A stretch of 64,000 nt of DNA, taken from the NCBI GenBank assembly GCA_024195585.1, contig SWBL01000093.1, positions 89,265 to 153,264 of the forward strand. The letters run 5' to 3'. Source of the DNA: Aureobasidium sp. EXF-3400 (lineage: Eukaryota; Ascomycota; Dothideomycetes; Dothideales; Saccotheciaceae). This document shows positions 31,594-42,461 of this stretch, one piece after another. Within the stretch, counting starts at the first letter, position 1, and each line of letters opens with the position of its first letter. Both the position numbers and the translations under genes were made by a program. The notes below the pieces were generated by a model. The model was not told the origin of the DNA and made no database searches. It worked only from the letters and a program-made list of their open reading frames with translations.

Positions 31594-34232
31594 CTATAAT
31601 TCACCTCCAAGTCTAAATGCCAGAACCTCAGCCGCAAAAATATCATCCCTGTCCTGTCGTGCCAACTCCTTTTTCTTACCAATCTTCCTCGTAAGCTCCC
31701 GTAACGCACCTTGCAACCGCTTAACCAATACCCTCAATTCTTTTCTCTGCTTCCAAAGTATGTCTTCGTCGTCGGCGTCAAGCTGAACATTCAAGATGTG
31801 GCTGAACATGTCCTCGATGAGAGTGCGTAACTTGTCGTGACGGGAGCGAAGCAACAGGCGTGAGCGAATGGTGTCCAGCATATCGTCATGTTTGTTGCGT
31901 AGATGCGATATGCCGAATGCAACTCTCTCCCCAAAAGATCCTTCTTCGTCTTCGATAGCAAGATCTGCTTCCACGGTATCAAGAAGATGTTGAAATTGCT
32001 TCCAAGGTCCAGCGATGCCAATGTCGAAGAAGTAGGCTGCGAGTCCAGAGACACAGTTCCAAGCTTCGTGTGCAAAAGCCTGTGATGCAGAAGAACTGCC
32101 TTCTTGTTGCGCGGTGTTGCGCAGTAAAGTGACGAAATGTAACATTCTGAGTACACCCAGCAGAACACGAAAGCAATCATCGTATTTGGCCATGGCGGTA
32201 TCTGACAGGATCGAATCAAGCGGGGTGGGAGCCTCATATCTCAGCCGCAGAAAGTCAAGAGCATGAATGCTGTTGGCATCCAAGCACTTCTCAATCTCTG
32301 CGTCGCTAAGTTCGCGAATAGCGAAGGAGAGATCACCGGGTATGTCTTTGGAGCCGTAGGATTCAGATAGCACACCCATCAATCCGAGCCGCAGTTCTGA
32401 AGATGCAGGTGGCCATTGCTTGGAGCGATTGTCTAGACGCAGACCCTGCGTGTTGGCTTCAGAATTGAACAATGCTCGTGTCAGATGCTGGACGAAGAGA
32501 CCGTTGCCTAGGAGATGGAAGGAGTGATTCAAGGTGAGATTTTCGCGGAGAGAGAACTGGCGGAAGAGGAGGCGCAAAAGTGTGCCATTCAGGAGGCGAC
32601 TTTGCACGTGAAGGTATGGTTGAAGGTGACGTAGTGTGGTCTTTGTGGTCTGCCGTAGGTCGAGAGATGACGTGTCTTGAGTCTTGTCAGCTTCCAGAAT
32701 CTTTGCAGTCAAAAGGCGAATATGAGAGGTGTCGGCCGGTCTGGCGGGAGGTTCTGAGAACCGAGTTGCCACGTCCTCGAAATAGGTCTGTTGGCCTTGA
32801 TCGAGACTCCAAGGCAGATTTTCGGATACAAGGTGGGATGTCTCCTGCTTAGTGTCGGTATCACGCGGCTTGAGGCCTCCGCTGCTATACATAGATATAG
32901 CGACAAGTAGATCCTGTTGATACTGGTTTGCTTTTTCGACAAGCTGATCGATATCCATGGTTGTAGACGCTACCTCCACGCTGGGGCTATCGACGCCCCA
33001 TGAAGCAGGATGTAACAAAGGATGATCTTGTGCAGAATCTCTCAGTACAGCAATACCAGTCATTACTTCTGTGATCAGATTACTGTCCTCAGCCGAGATG
33101 TGAGCGCTACGCTCCAGGATATCATCTTGGGAAGTCAAGTCAATATGCTGATGTGTAAGACCGGTCTTTTGATAAATGGCTTGGAACCAGGGCTGAGAGA
33201 CTTGATTCAGTATGTCCGTGTGAATTGATTGGAATGGAGAGCAAGCATTGGCGAATCGGTCGATAGTCTCGTGACAAACAGATAAGAAAGCGGTATCGGT
33301 GGTCTCGTCAGAAGTGGTGTCAACCAGCTCCCTCATCTGAGTCAATAGAGAAGCGGGCGTGTCGAAGCAAGCTAGCAGTCGTAGGGAAGATTTGGCAGTC
33401 AAAACGCGCTCAGCCAGATTCTGATCCAGAGCTTCAAGCAAAGCCTGTATAGTGGTTGCAAGGGCAACACGAGCAGCTAAGGGGTGTTTGTCTGCGTATG
33501 AAGTGTTGACAAAGTGTCTGAGATGGACGAAAGCACAGCCAGTAGCCGTCAGTCGATGAAATAGGCTATCAAAAGCAGTGCTGCTTAGGCCGGACAGGCG
33601 AGCGTTGTCAAGAGTGGGCACGAATGTATTTCTTTCTTTCTTCCATTGATACAAGGCAGACGACCTTCCCAAGCCTAGAAGAGCTAGACATTTCAGGGTA
33701 AAGGCGGATTGGAGGACATGAATATCGTCAGGCTGGAGGGCATCGAAGGCGCGAGGGCCGGCATCGGAAATGTACGAGATGGGCGACTCGGTGTAGTCTT
33801 TGTCGCCAAATGCCTCCCATGTGCGCAAAGAGGCTTGTTTGGTAGGTGTGCTGAGGTCCAGTCTCCACAAGTCGTCAAGTTCGGGCGTGACAACTGAAGT
33901 CAGGTCGGTGTCGGTCGCATTTGGAGCTGGTTCTGAGGGCGCGTCGAGCTTGTCGAGTTTGCCAAACTGGAAGTCATCGACGTCTGGAAGGTGGAGTTCG
34001 GCATCGAAGTGGTCGTTGATCAAGGGCAATTCTGTGTGCTGATGAGTGTGGGTCAACAGGTGACCAGCAACGCGTTGGACTCACCAAATTGCGTGTCGCT
34101 GAAAAGAGTCTGGCCTGGCGTGTCAGACAGACTGAAGGCTGATGTGCGCCAGAAGTCAGGCACATCGAACGGGCCATGGTCGCCATCCATGCCATGGGTC
34201 GTTGATGCTTGTCGTCGTCGCAATTCTACCAT
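31594..34232 (-). CDS. Gamma-tubulin complex component (Spc97/Spc98 family, GCP5/GCP6-like)
   Basis: Two exons, 34085-34232 and 31594-34031, with a 53-bp phase-1 intron; 861 aa. GCP proteins form the ring complex that nucleates microtubules at the spindle pole. Seen: an N-terminal acidic stretch, then LWRLDLS...LRTWEAFGD...SPISYISDAGPRAFDAL, typical of the non-core fungal GCPs, a GRIP1-like helical half (residues 130-480), and a GRIP2-like C-terminal half (RLLNGTLLRLLFRQFSL, LDFLRLRYEAPTPLDSIL, YDDCFRVLLGVLRMLHFV). The pattern favours GCP6/Alp16 over GCP2-4, but GCP5 cannot be excluded. The true ATG is at 34232; an in-frame GTG upstream at 34280 has no support. Confidence 0.8.
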
Positions 34233-34422
34233 GTTGATGCCGCCTCGGGACGAGTTGACGCGACTGCCGACGCGTGACACTTTCTCATTCGACTACTAAC
34301 GACCATCCTTGACACAAACATACAACCCTGCGACAACGATACTACTTGGGAAATATACCATTCAGTCACTGTTCTTGTACTTTTGCCATCTATAAACATT
34401 CGTGTCATAATCTTCGACGAAT

Positions 34423-36467
34423 CTACGCCCATTTACCAAGCACACTCATCAGAACCAGTCCAGCAACCAGACTGATCGCTGCCGGTATGACATGCTTGAT
34501 CGGTGCTCTGCTCAACTCTCCATGCATCCAATCGTGCGCCAGCATCTCCACCAATCCTACATAAAGTAGGATACCAGCACTCAATGCATCCAACGTGCCA
34601 ATCGCGATGATGGTCGAAGGATCGTTGCCGTTGAATTGATTTAACACTCCGATACCAATCGCCATGCCGATTGGTGTCACGACTGCGAATGCTCCTGCCA
34701 TGATGACCTTCTCCACCATCCTGATCTGCAGCTCGCTAATGCGGGACCCGAGAGCGAGACCTTCGAACATCTGATGGAACACGATCACAATAAACAGAGT
34801 AATGAACCCAGAGTCACCAGCCACGACTAGAGTGAGACCAATCACTACCTCTTGTCAGCAACGGATCCTGAGTATTGGCCAAGAATGACTTACACAGCGA
34901 GTGGAAAATGATTCCAGCTTCCATGATGTTGACCTTCAGCTTTTGAAGAGCAGGGGACTGTTCCTGAGCATCTCCAGAATGAATGAGATGATGTCCGACG
35001 GGAGCTTCGTTGGCCGCAGCTCCCTTGGAGTCCTGACTTTGCTCAGGTGTCGGCGATGCAGGAGCGCTGTGTTTCGATAGTCGCCAAAGAAAGATCCTGG
35101 CTCCCACGTATTCAGGTACGAAGGATATGACGATACCAGCCATTGCAATTGCTGCAGTCGTGGCTTCGTATTTGAGACCACCCAGGCAGTGGTTCGCGAA
35201 CATGAGTTCCGCATGTGTGAAGAGCTGGGGGTTGTCAGAATCTAAGTTGCTCGTGCGAGACTTGATGACTTACATGCACAAGCGCCGTCGAGATGATGAC
35301 ACCGGTACCGAATTGCTTGACGACGGACATGACGATACTACCACTCTTGAATCTGCCGAGCGAGAGGAAGATCGGTCCGAATACACCGATGGACGCCGTT
35401 GCGAGAATGGCAAACACAAGACCAATACGTAGAGGAATATTGTAGTCGCGATTGACGGCTTCACAGGTTCCTTCCACAGTGTTGCCGTTCGCGTCAACGC
35501 AATGCCTGATGCATGTCAGCTAAGGCTTACCCGCAAGTCCTATACGGGAACTCACTCGACACCTGCGTGGAAGTGGCAACTGACTCCATCAGCGGAGACC
35601 TCACCAGCAGGCTCTTCTCCATCTGCCGTCTGTGCTTGAGCAAGGACTTCGCCACCTACCGGAGACATACAGAAGCTGCTGTTGTCAGACATTGTTCTCT
35701 GGTGCTAGGTTTCGACTTACAGTTGGGATCCATGGGCATGACATCCCGTGTATTGGGTTGGCAACTCTCCTGTCGCTGTTGCAGGGATCTTCATGAGATA
35801 TTCTGTGGCAGAGGGACCCAAACAGAATTGCTGAGTCTCGTGCATATGACAACCACTGAGTGCCGTCACCTTGAGAGCTTCGGCAGTACTGGTAGCTGCG
35901 ACTGAGGTCACGGCCGGAGAAGTTGCGCCGCTTGAGTGCACTTCATTATGGGAAGCGCCTTCAGCAACGATTTCGACCTCTTCGCCTTTGGGATCGAAGC
36001 AGAACCTGGACTTGTCAGTCGGCGATTGATGAGAAGACATTCGATATGGCATACAGGTTGGCCTCATGAGCATGGCAACCAGTATACTCTGATGGGAGCT
36101 CTTCAGTGGCCGTGGCATTGATCAAGACCTCATACTCTGAGTCTCCGGCGAAACAGAACTGAGTTTCACCATGCATATGGCAACCGGTAATGGCAGTGGG
36201 AGCAGCAGACGCTGCTGCTTGTGTAGTGCTAGGTCCTGCAGTGATTGATGGTGGTGCTGTTGCTACACTGCTCAGTGTTCTGAAGGGTACCAAAGTGCCG
36301 TCGCGTAAGCAGTTCCTGGTAGTCGATCAGCTCATGTATGAGACATGAATATGAGTTGCTTACACTACGCCGCTCTGAGTGGCGCATGCTGTGAGAGAAA
36401 CTGTCCTCAACGACTGCGCATGTACGAGAGCAACTCCAACAGGAACTAAAAAGAGAGAACAACGCAT
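34423..36467 (-). CDS. zrfC: ZIP zinc transporter with Cys/His-module N-terminus (ZrfC-like)
   Basis: Seven exons: 36364-36467, 36055-36315, 35721-36005, 35556-35675, 35274-35505, 34894-35224 and 34423-34844; introns 45-50 bp; 584 aa. It takes zinc in across the plasma membrane. A signal peptide (residues 1-17) is followed by a long extracellular part with six C-x8-C modules beginning at Cys28, 80, 115, 174, 210 and 250. Five contain CHxH (CHMH, CHAH, CHMH, CHAH, CHFH); the first has lost the His. The ZIP core begins near residue 275 (RDYNIPLRIGLVFAI) with about eight TMs, including GIIFHSLLIGLTLVVAGDS and HQMFEGLALGSRI. A His cluster (HHLIH) lies in the cytosolic loop. In Aspergillus fumigatus, ZrfC has a similar long zinc-binding N-terminus and works in alkaline, zinc-poor media. 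It is divergent from the Asp f 2-like gene. Confidence 0.93.
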
Positions 36468-36532
36468 CTTGATTCGATGAACAGGTCCAGGTTTTCTGAC
36501 GACGGACTATATTCACGCGATGAACCATGCTT

Positions 36533-36539
36533 CTTTATA
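36533..36539 (-). promoter_or_regulatory. TATA box of the ZIP transporter gene
   Basis: TATAAAG on the minus strand, about 66-72 bp upstream of the start codon at 36467. Confidence 0.55.
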
Positions 36540-36617
36540 TTCAGGACAACCTCAAAGACATCAATTTACCGCAGGGCTAAAATTTCTCACTCTACAGACA
36601 AGACAATGCTCCACTGA

Positions 36618-36623
36618 ACCTTG
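36618..36623 (-). promoter_or_regulatory. ZafA-like zinc-response hexamer 1
   Basis: CAAGGT read on the minus strand (ACCTTG on plus). It lies 4 bp from a GCCAAG PacC-like hexamer at 36628-36633. Confidence 0.45.
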
Positions 36624-36627
36624 CAAA

Positions 36628-36633
36628 CTTGGC
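36628..36633 (-). promoter_or_regulatory. PacC-like site 1
   Basis: GCCAAG on the minus strand, matching the PacC consensus GCCARG. Confidence 0.45.
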
Positions 36634-36802
36634 AAAGAAGTGCGATGACCACACCTTCTTGCCGCCTTTGGGAGGTCAGTTCTCTACCAAGAACTACAAA
36701 GCATACCAAGAGCCTTGGAAAACGCCATCTCGGGCGAGTTGAGCAATGGTCTTGCTGCAAATCCAGGCTTACACTGCCTCGTTGTTGAGGTGCAAAGTGT
36801 TG

Positions 36803-36808
36803 CTTGGC
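36803..36808 (-). promoter_or_regulatory. PacC-like site 2
   Basis: GCCAAG on the minus strand, 1 bp from the second CAAGGT hexamer. Confidence 0.45.
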
Positions 36809-36809
36809 T

Positions 36810-36815
36810 ACCTTG
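36810..36815 (-). promoter_or_regulatory. ZafA-like zinc-response hexamer 2
   Basis: CAAGGT on the minus strand, flanked on both sides by GCCAAG-type sites (36803-36808 and 36825-36830). Confidence 0.45.
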
Positions 36816-36824
36816 ATGGCCAGT

Positions 36825-36830
36825 GCCAAG
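36825..36830 (+). promoter_or_regulatory. PacC-like site 3
   Basis: GCCAAG on the plus strand. Confidence 0.45.
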
Positions 36831-36894
36831 TATTGACCTCGACCTGGGTGGAGACTCCACCGACTCCGCTGCTACCATCTATCGTGATTTTGTA

Positions 36895-36900
36895 CTTGGC
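36895..36900 (-). promoter_or_regulatory. PacC-like site 4
   Basis: GCCAAG on the minus strand (CTTGGC on plus). Confidence 0.4.
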
Positions 36901-37133
36901 ATGCATGTATTTCTGACTGTTCGTAAAGCCACAATGTAATGGTACAGTCTGGATCGAGACATTGCTCACTCAACGACCGTACAGACCGAGTTTTTCTCTC
37001 AAACTGGCCCGCAATATCGACCACTCGGGTGTTTCTAGGCATTTGGGATTCGGGTAAAGTATCCCAGAGCGGATGTGGTAGGTATGCAGAATCTTTCGTC
37101 AGTGGTTTGCTATGGCCGATGCTCGAGAGAAGA

Positions 37134-37147
37134 TATAAGTATATAAG
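37134..37147 (+). promoter_or_regulatory. Double TATA-like element of the zincophore gene
   Basis: Two TATAAG copies, 37134-37139 and 37142-37147, about 115-127 bp upstream of the ATG at 37261. Confidence 0.5.
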
Positions 37148-37260
37148 AAGGTAAGTCGATGCAAGGACATTGGAAGAAAAGCATCAAGCATCCAAAGCAG
37201 TTCAGACCTCTTTTCTCTAACGTTTCTAACGCTCTCCTCTTCTTATCTCTCCGATCCAAG

Positions 37261-38497
37261 ATGCGTACCCAATCTCTTTTCAGTGCATTCTTTGCTGCCA
37301 CCGCTGCTGCTTCTCCCGTCATCAAGAACAGAGAAGTCACCACCGTCACAGTCTCTGGCGCCACTGCAACCACCTACCCTCAGCCCGCCATCGAGATTCA
37401 AGGCTTCCCCATCCATCCATCCTGTAACAACACCGAGAGAATACAACTTGAAAAGGCTCTCGGTGACACCATCAAGATTTCTCAACAAGCTGCCCAGCAT
37501 ATCTACACCCACGGCAATGAGTCTGAAATCTACAGCAAGTACTTCGGCCAAGCTCCTACTGCCGAAGTGATTGGATGGTATGAGAAACTCATCTATGGAG
37601 ACCATGAGGGAGTTCTCTTTAGATGTGATGACATCGATGGAAATTGCCATCAAGAAGGTATGCTCCTCGCCTTCTACCTTCTCCTTTACAGCAACACTGA
37701 CAATTGCTTGACAAGGCTGGGGTGGCCACTGGCGCGGCTCAAACGCCACAGATGAGACAGTAATCTGCTCTCTCTCCTACACAACCCGCCAACCCCTCGA
37801 AGCCATGTGCGGCAACGGCTACACAATCGCCAACAACAAACTAGCAACCTACTTTGCAGCAGACTTGATGCACCGCCTCTTCCACACCACAAAGATTGGC
37901 GAGGGCGCTGCCGAGCACTATGCAGATACTTACTCTGAATGCTTGGAGTTGGCGCAAAATAACTCTGCTGAGGCTGTTCGTAATACGCATAGTTTGCAGT
38001 ACTTTGCTCTTGATGTTTATGCTATGGAGGTTGCGTTGCCTGGCGAGGGCTGTACTGGAACTCCTGCTGAGGAGGAGGATGGTTCTCATGCTGCTGTCCC
38101 CTCGTCTGCTTCCGCTTCCGTTTCATCTGCTCCTGCCTCTTCTGCTGCTTCCTCGGCAAGCTCTGCGGGAAGCTCTGCTGCTGCTAGTACCACCGCTGCT
38201 CAAGCTGCTTCCCAGACTTCCTCCAAGACTTCCAGCGCTGCTACTGTAAGTGTCTCTCATCTCTCCTTCACACCAAGCGGTTCTCGATGCTGACAATCCG
38301 CCATCAGGAATGCCATACCCACGCTGGCGGCGAGGTTCACTGCGCAGACATTGCTCCTGCTGAAACAGCAACTAAGACCACCAGCGCTGGCACTGTAAGT
38401 TTATCTTTAATCGTCTACAATGACAAGATCCCATACTGACTCTTTTGCTCCTCAGGAATGCCATACTCATGCCGATGGAGTGGTTCACTGCGCCTAA
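37261..38497 (+). CDS. aspf2: Asp f 2 / Pra1 / Zps1-like secreted zincophore (HRxxH protein)
   Basis: Four exons: 37261-37657, 37716-38245, 38308-38394 and 38456-38497; introns of 58, 62 and 61 bp; 351 aa. Family members are secreted or wall-associated zinc-binding proteins; Candida Pra1 acts as a zincophore delivering zinc to the ZIP importer. Seen: a signal peptide (MRTQSLFSAFFAATAAAS), a metalloprotease-like domain with HRLFH at residues 185-189 (HRxxH in place of the HExxH of active enzymes), several cysteines, and a Ser/Ala/Thr-rich linker at about 265-309. Two C-terminal zinc-binding modules follow, ECHTHAGGEVHC (310-321) and ECHTHADGVVHC (339-350), each starting exactly at an exon boundary. 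The protein ends one residue after the last Cys. An in-frame ATG at 37159 would bury the signal peptide and was not used. Confidence 0.92.
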
Positions 38498-39094
38498 GCT
38501 CTGAACATCGAGTGCCTTTGACTTGCGCTGGTCGGGTTGCTTATCGTGACTACTGCAAGGGACTTGATAGATGTTTACGAACTCTGATGACTAGCACCTG
38601 CTGGTGTCGAAGATGTTTAATGATTAGAAGGAGGACAAAAGTATGGGGTTTACGAGCATGTGAGATAGAAATGGTAGTTGAGGTTCACTATGTATGACTT
38701 TCGTATCATGTATATGTGCATCTGATTTATTGACAGACGTCGCTCGTACATCTAGATAGCAACTGATAATGCACGAGTTCTTGTACCGAGTTGTGCATGT
38801 GATGTGAGTAATCGAATGGTAGAGGCTGAGCGAGTATTTTGTATGAGCACGTTTCGCACGTGGCTAACCGCGCAACACGTATAAAAATCGCTGTATATGC
38901 GTTGAGTGAGTAATACCTTCTGTGCTTACCCATTCTCTGGATTCTCCACAGTTGTCTTCGAAAAGTCATCGAAGCACTTTCGTCCAGAGAAGTCTGAGGG
39001 ACCAAACCTACAACAGCGATACCATATCCACCGAATATAGGGGTTTGGAGCACACAAGCACCCTGCAAATCTTGTTGAATTCTCTTCTTCCAAT
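38498..39094. other. Intergenic
   Basis: 597 bp between tandem plus-strand genes. Small antisense ORFs show no features. Confidence 0.3.
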
Positions 39095-39892
39095 ATGCTC
39101 AGGTTACCTGTGACACTGGCGACGCCTCATCCCTCAAATTCTCGCCATTCGAGGAAAAGAATGAGGATGTCACTCAGATCCCTACCCACCGCACCTTTAG
39201 TGCGAACCCCTTCTGCGCTGGAGAAACTTCCACCAGAACTACGCTACATGATCTACTCATACGTCGTAACCGATCGAGTCGAACGAAACTTGCAACATCC
39301 CCTGCTGCAAGTATCCAAGCAAGTTAAAGCCGACTTTGCAGAAACCATCACACGGCTGCTTGGACCCAGAGCTCAACTTACCGTGCAAATCACCAACAGC
39401 TCGGTTTCTTTCCAGTTGGGCTTTAACGTTCCTAGAGGTGGAGAGATGAGGTTCCACGATGTTCTTACTGGCAGTTTCATAGGGCGTTCTTTCCATACTG
39501 GATGGAACAGCTTCCGCAGATCTGAGATTGGGAGACAAATGCTATCACGCACCATGCGTGTGATAATCAGATGGCTTTTTTTGAACACGACTTTCTGGAT
39601 TATGTTCGAGCCTGGGTGTGCTCCTGCTATCGACCTGGAGAGCAACTGTAGACTTGCGATTGACGCCAGAACACGCGTCACATCCAAGAATGCGGAGAAC
39701 ATGTTGATGGTTGCAGCTGAGAAGTGGCGGGCTGATGAGTTTGCTAGCTCGGCTGTGTGGACTGATATCTTCATCAAAGATCTGAGGAGAGGGTGGCAGG
39801 TTTTGCGCAGAGAGGCCAACGAAGCCAGGAAACGGGGAGCCCTTAGAGAAGCTGAGAGACGGAGAGCTGCCAGAGAACTCAGGAAGCGTTGA
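39095..39892 (+). CDS. Small F-box-like (LPPELR) protein
   Basis: Intronless, 265 aa. An F-box-like motif LPPELRYMIYSYVV occurs near residues 50-63, followed by LLQVSKQVKADFAETI, the usual pattern of the large family of short fungal proteins with an F-box-like first helix pair. The remainder is of unknown fold; the C-terminus is a basic helix rich in Arg/Ala/Glu (EARKRGALREAERRRAAR). These genes are numerous and fast-evolving in Dothideomycetes. No Skp1 binding can be claimed. An internal ATG at 39161 (MRMSLRSLPTAP) could be the real start. Confidence 0.65.
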   Translation: MLRLPVTLATPHPSNSRHSRKRMRMSLRSLPTAPLVRTPSALEKLPPELRYMIYSYVVTDRVERNLQHPLLQVSKQVKADFAETITRLLGPRAQLTVQITNSSVSFQLGFNVPRGGEMRFHDVLTGSFIGRSFHTGWNSFRRSEIGRQMLSRTMRVIIRWLFLNTTFWIMFEPGCAPAIDLESNCRLAIDARTRVTSKNAENMLMVAAEKWRADEFASSAVWTDIFIKDLRRGWQVLRREANEARKRGALREAERRRAARELRKR

Positions 39893-41152
39893 GGGGCGAG
39901 AAGGTGCCACACCGAGCCGGTCTTTATAAGGCAGCTGAGAAACCTTTGATCCGCTCGAACCTCAAGCCAACGAAGCATTGGGCATGGCGTGAGAGAGCCA
40001 ATTCCGGGCTACTACCTCGGATTCGGCGTTCCTTATGGCACCAGGCGTGGCATCCTCAGTGGCCGTGGATACAGCACATAGATCGCGTATCCGGTACATG
40101 TCGGTAGCTCGTTCGTATCGAGTTCTCGACAATGAAGCAGGTTGAGGCTTCACCTTGATTGTAGTCACGATGTAGAATCGTCGAAATATGAATGGTGGCG
40201 TGAAACTCAGCCATGTTAGCAGAACGTACTTTACATGTTTTTTTATTGGCATCTAGAGCACTCGTGAGCGATTGTAATCTCCTGGAAAGCATTTTGTATC
40301 TCGATAGCTGTCGATCCAGCATCGATGCCAAGAGGAGAGCTCTTTGCTGTCTTTGCCCCGATACATGAAAGTCCATCGAAGAGACGCGAAACACTTTCGA
40401 TTCTGAACAGTTAACTTTGTCTAGTTGAGTCTTTTTGCTGTTGGATCGAAGGCATTCACGGATATTTCGAACATTGATTGCTGATGATGAAGAGATGGTC
40501 GTGGTGATTGGGAAGGCAACTATGTAGGGTCCAGCAGAATGATCACCGCCTTCTCTGGGCTTGGCGTTTGCTTCCTGCCAAACCTGGCACCATCACGACA
40601 CACGATCAACTCGAGATTTCCCGCATCTTCCGCTGAGGGTCATATGCTATATTTGTTCAATTTCTACGAACATGCGAAAGCTTACGTTCTAGATGGGCAA
40701 TTGCTAATGTTATAGGCTTTGCCGAGAGACAAGATGCCGTTTTTTGCATGCTTAACCGTTGTTGACAGTCGCCTAATCCGGTATCTGGCCTATACAAGAT
40801 CTGGAGTACCGAAGCACCTGTGTACACCAAAAAATGTGCTACGTGACTATGCAAGTTTCTACAACTTTACTGATATGCCTACCAACCCATTCGCAAGTCC
40901 TCAGCTAGGGACACCCATGCTGGAAGGTATGTATAGGTGACACATATGGGAGACGACAGCAGCCGAGAATACATTCTGGAAATCACATCCAACGGCCAAA
41001 AACCCGAAGCTGAATGAACGGTCGTATAGATCACAACAAACGGCCAAAGTTCGAGAAGAGGCGAATTACACGAACGCTTGAGACTTATCTTCTGGTTGGA
41101 GCCATGCTTCTTGAAGCTTGTCGGTTTCTGCGTCCACTGCACAATATACATC
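39893..41152. other. Gene-free stretch
   Basis: 1260 bp without a convincing gene, RNA or repeat. Short ORFs on both strands lack family features or plausible splice partners. It should contain the promoter of the GT34 gene downstream. Confidence 0.35.
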
Positions 41153-42461
41153 ATGAGTGATTCTCGCTATAGTGCACTTGACCTCGAGGAGTCGAAGCGA
41201 TCGTTCGAGACGACGAGCTCTGACGTATTTCTGCAATCGCCTCGGAAACCACTTTTGAGCATTGGGGTATATACATCGCAAGGCAGCCATGGCATTGGTA
41301 TCGAGCTGACAAGACTGCAGTGGTTCAACAATAGACTCGTTGCTGCGATCTCGACAATCCTCATAGTAATTACCTTCTTCGGGACGCTATGGCATCAACC
41401 ATCCTTCATATACGGCTCCAAACCATACCGTATTGCCAAAGTGTCCATGCTATACGGTGACAATAACCTATACGAAAGAGCTCTAGAGTCACATATCCGA
41501 CATGGAGAGCGATGGGGCTATCCCACATATATCAAGCGACAGAACGAGTACTGCGGTTACTGGAACAAGCCAACCTTCATGATTCAACAAGTCGCCCAGG
41601 AGCTCGCAAAATCAGAGCACGAAAGGGCGGAATGGTTGATGTGCGTATCTTGACTCACTTTTCCATCGCGACAATACAACGATACTAATCCAATAATACA
41701 GGTGGGTCGATGCAGACTCAATAATACTCAACCCAAACATCCCAGCACACATCTTCCTTCCACCCAGAGAATTCTCGCACATCAATATCGTCGCAGCACG
41801 CGACATCCAAGGCCTCAACACGGGTGTCTTTTTCGTCCGCGTACATCCCTGGACCATCTCGATGTTTGTAGACGGCATGGCCTTCCCTCTCTGCAATCCC
41901 AAGGTCGACCTTGGAAACGATGCCGATCAAGCCGCCATGGCCCGCACAGTCGAAAAGTCCAGCGGGGGTCCTGATGGCTATGGATTCCAGCGTGGCATCG
42001 TATACCTACCCAGAAGCATGTTCAACATCTACGAACTACCTGGATACATGAGAGATGGCAGAACAGATGTGCTGAGAAACTTCACTGGATTTGTCGAGCC
42101 ACACGCATATGAAGGCCAAAAGGGCGATTTTCTGGTTCACCTGCCTGGCTTGTTTGGAGATCGTGACCCTCTGATGTCGGATTGGTTGGACATGGTCGAG
42201 AACCGTCAGGACGACTGGGCGTTACCGCTGGAAGAAACAACATATGTCAGAGATACACAAGCATTCTGGCAACTGTACGGCGAGGCGGTCGCTACCATCA
42301 AAGAAGCTCTGAATAAAGAGACCATCGACAAGGATATGAGAAACGCAATCGGGCAACTCAGAAGTGCGTTGAGTGAGGAAGCTGACGACTCAAACAAGAT
42401 TGTCGAGTACATGGCCGACCTCAAGGAGCTGCTCCATCCGTCGATCTTTATCGATGAGTGA
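41153..42461 (+). CDS. GT34 glycosyltransferase (galactosyltransferase GMA12/MNN10 family)
   Basis: Two exons, 41153-41640 and 41702-42461, with a 61-bp phase-2 intron; 415 aa. The family adds galactose or alpha-1,6-mannose to Golgi glycans. Type II topology: a short cytosolic tail, TM anchor at about residues 62-80 (LVAAISTILIVITFFGTLW), then the luminal catalytic domain. The metal-binding DxD lies in WVDADSIILNP (Asp166/Asp168), just after the splice junction in LM|WVDAD. LNTGVFFVR and GDFLVHLPG are typical family motifs. An in-frame upstream ATG at 41078 would add a hydrophobic extension; 41153 was preferred because it gives a normal type II N-terminus. Acceptor specificity is unknown. Confidence 0.88.

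Larger units (their letters stand above)
36468..37260. promoter_or_regulatory. Shared divergent promoter of the zinc transporter / zincophore pair
   Basis: 793 bp between start codons. Both sides have TATA-like boxes. Between 36618 and 36900 there are two CAAGGT-type hexamers and four GCCAAG-type hexamers, listed separately. CAAGGT is the core of the ZafA zinc-response motif and GCCARG is the PacC/Rim101 site in Aspergillus. The arrangement suggests control by zinc starvation and alkaline pH; this is an inference from motif identity. Confidence 0.7.

Noticed and set aside
34233..34280. Upstream extension of the GCP gene
   Set aside because: It begins with GTG, not ATG; the first ATG in frame is at 34232.
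37159..37260. In-frame upstream ATG of the zincophore gene
   Set aside because: It would place 34 extra residues before a perfect signal peptide; the start at 37261 is better.
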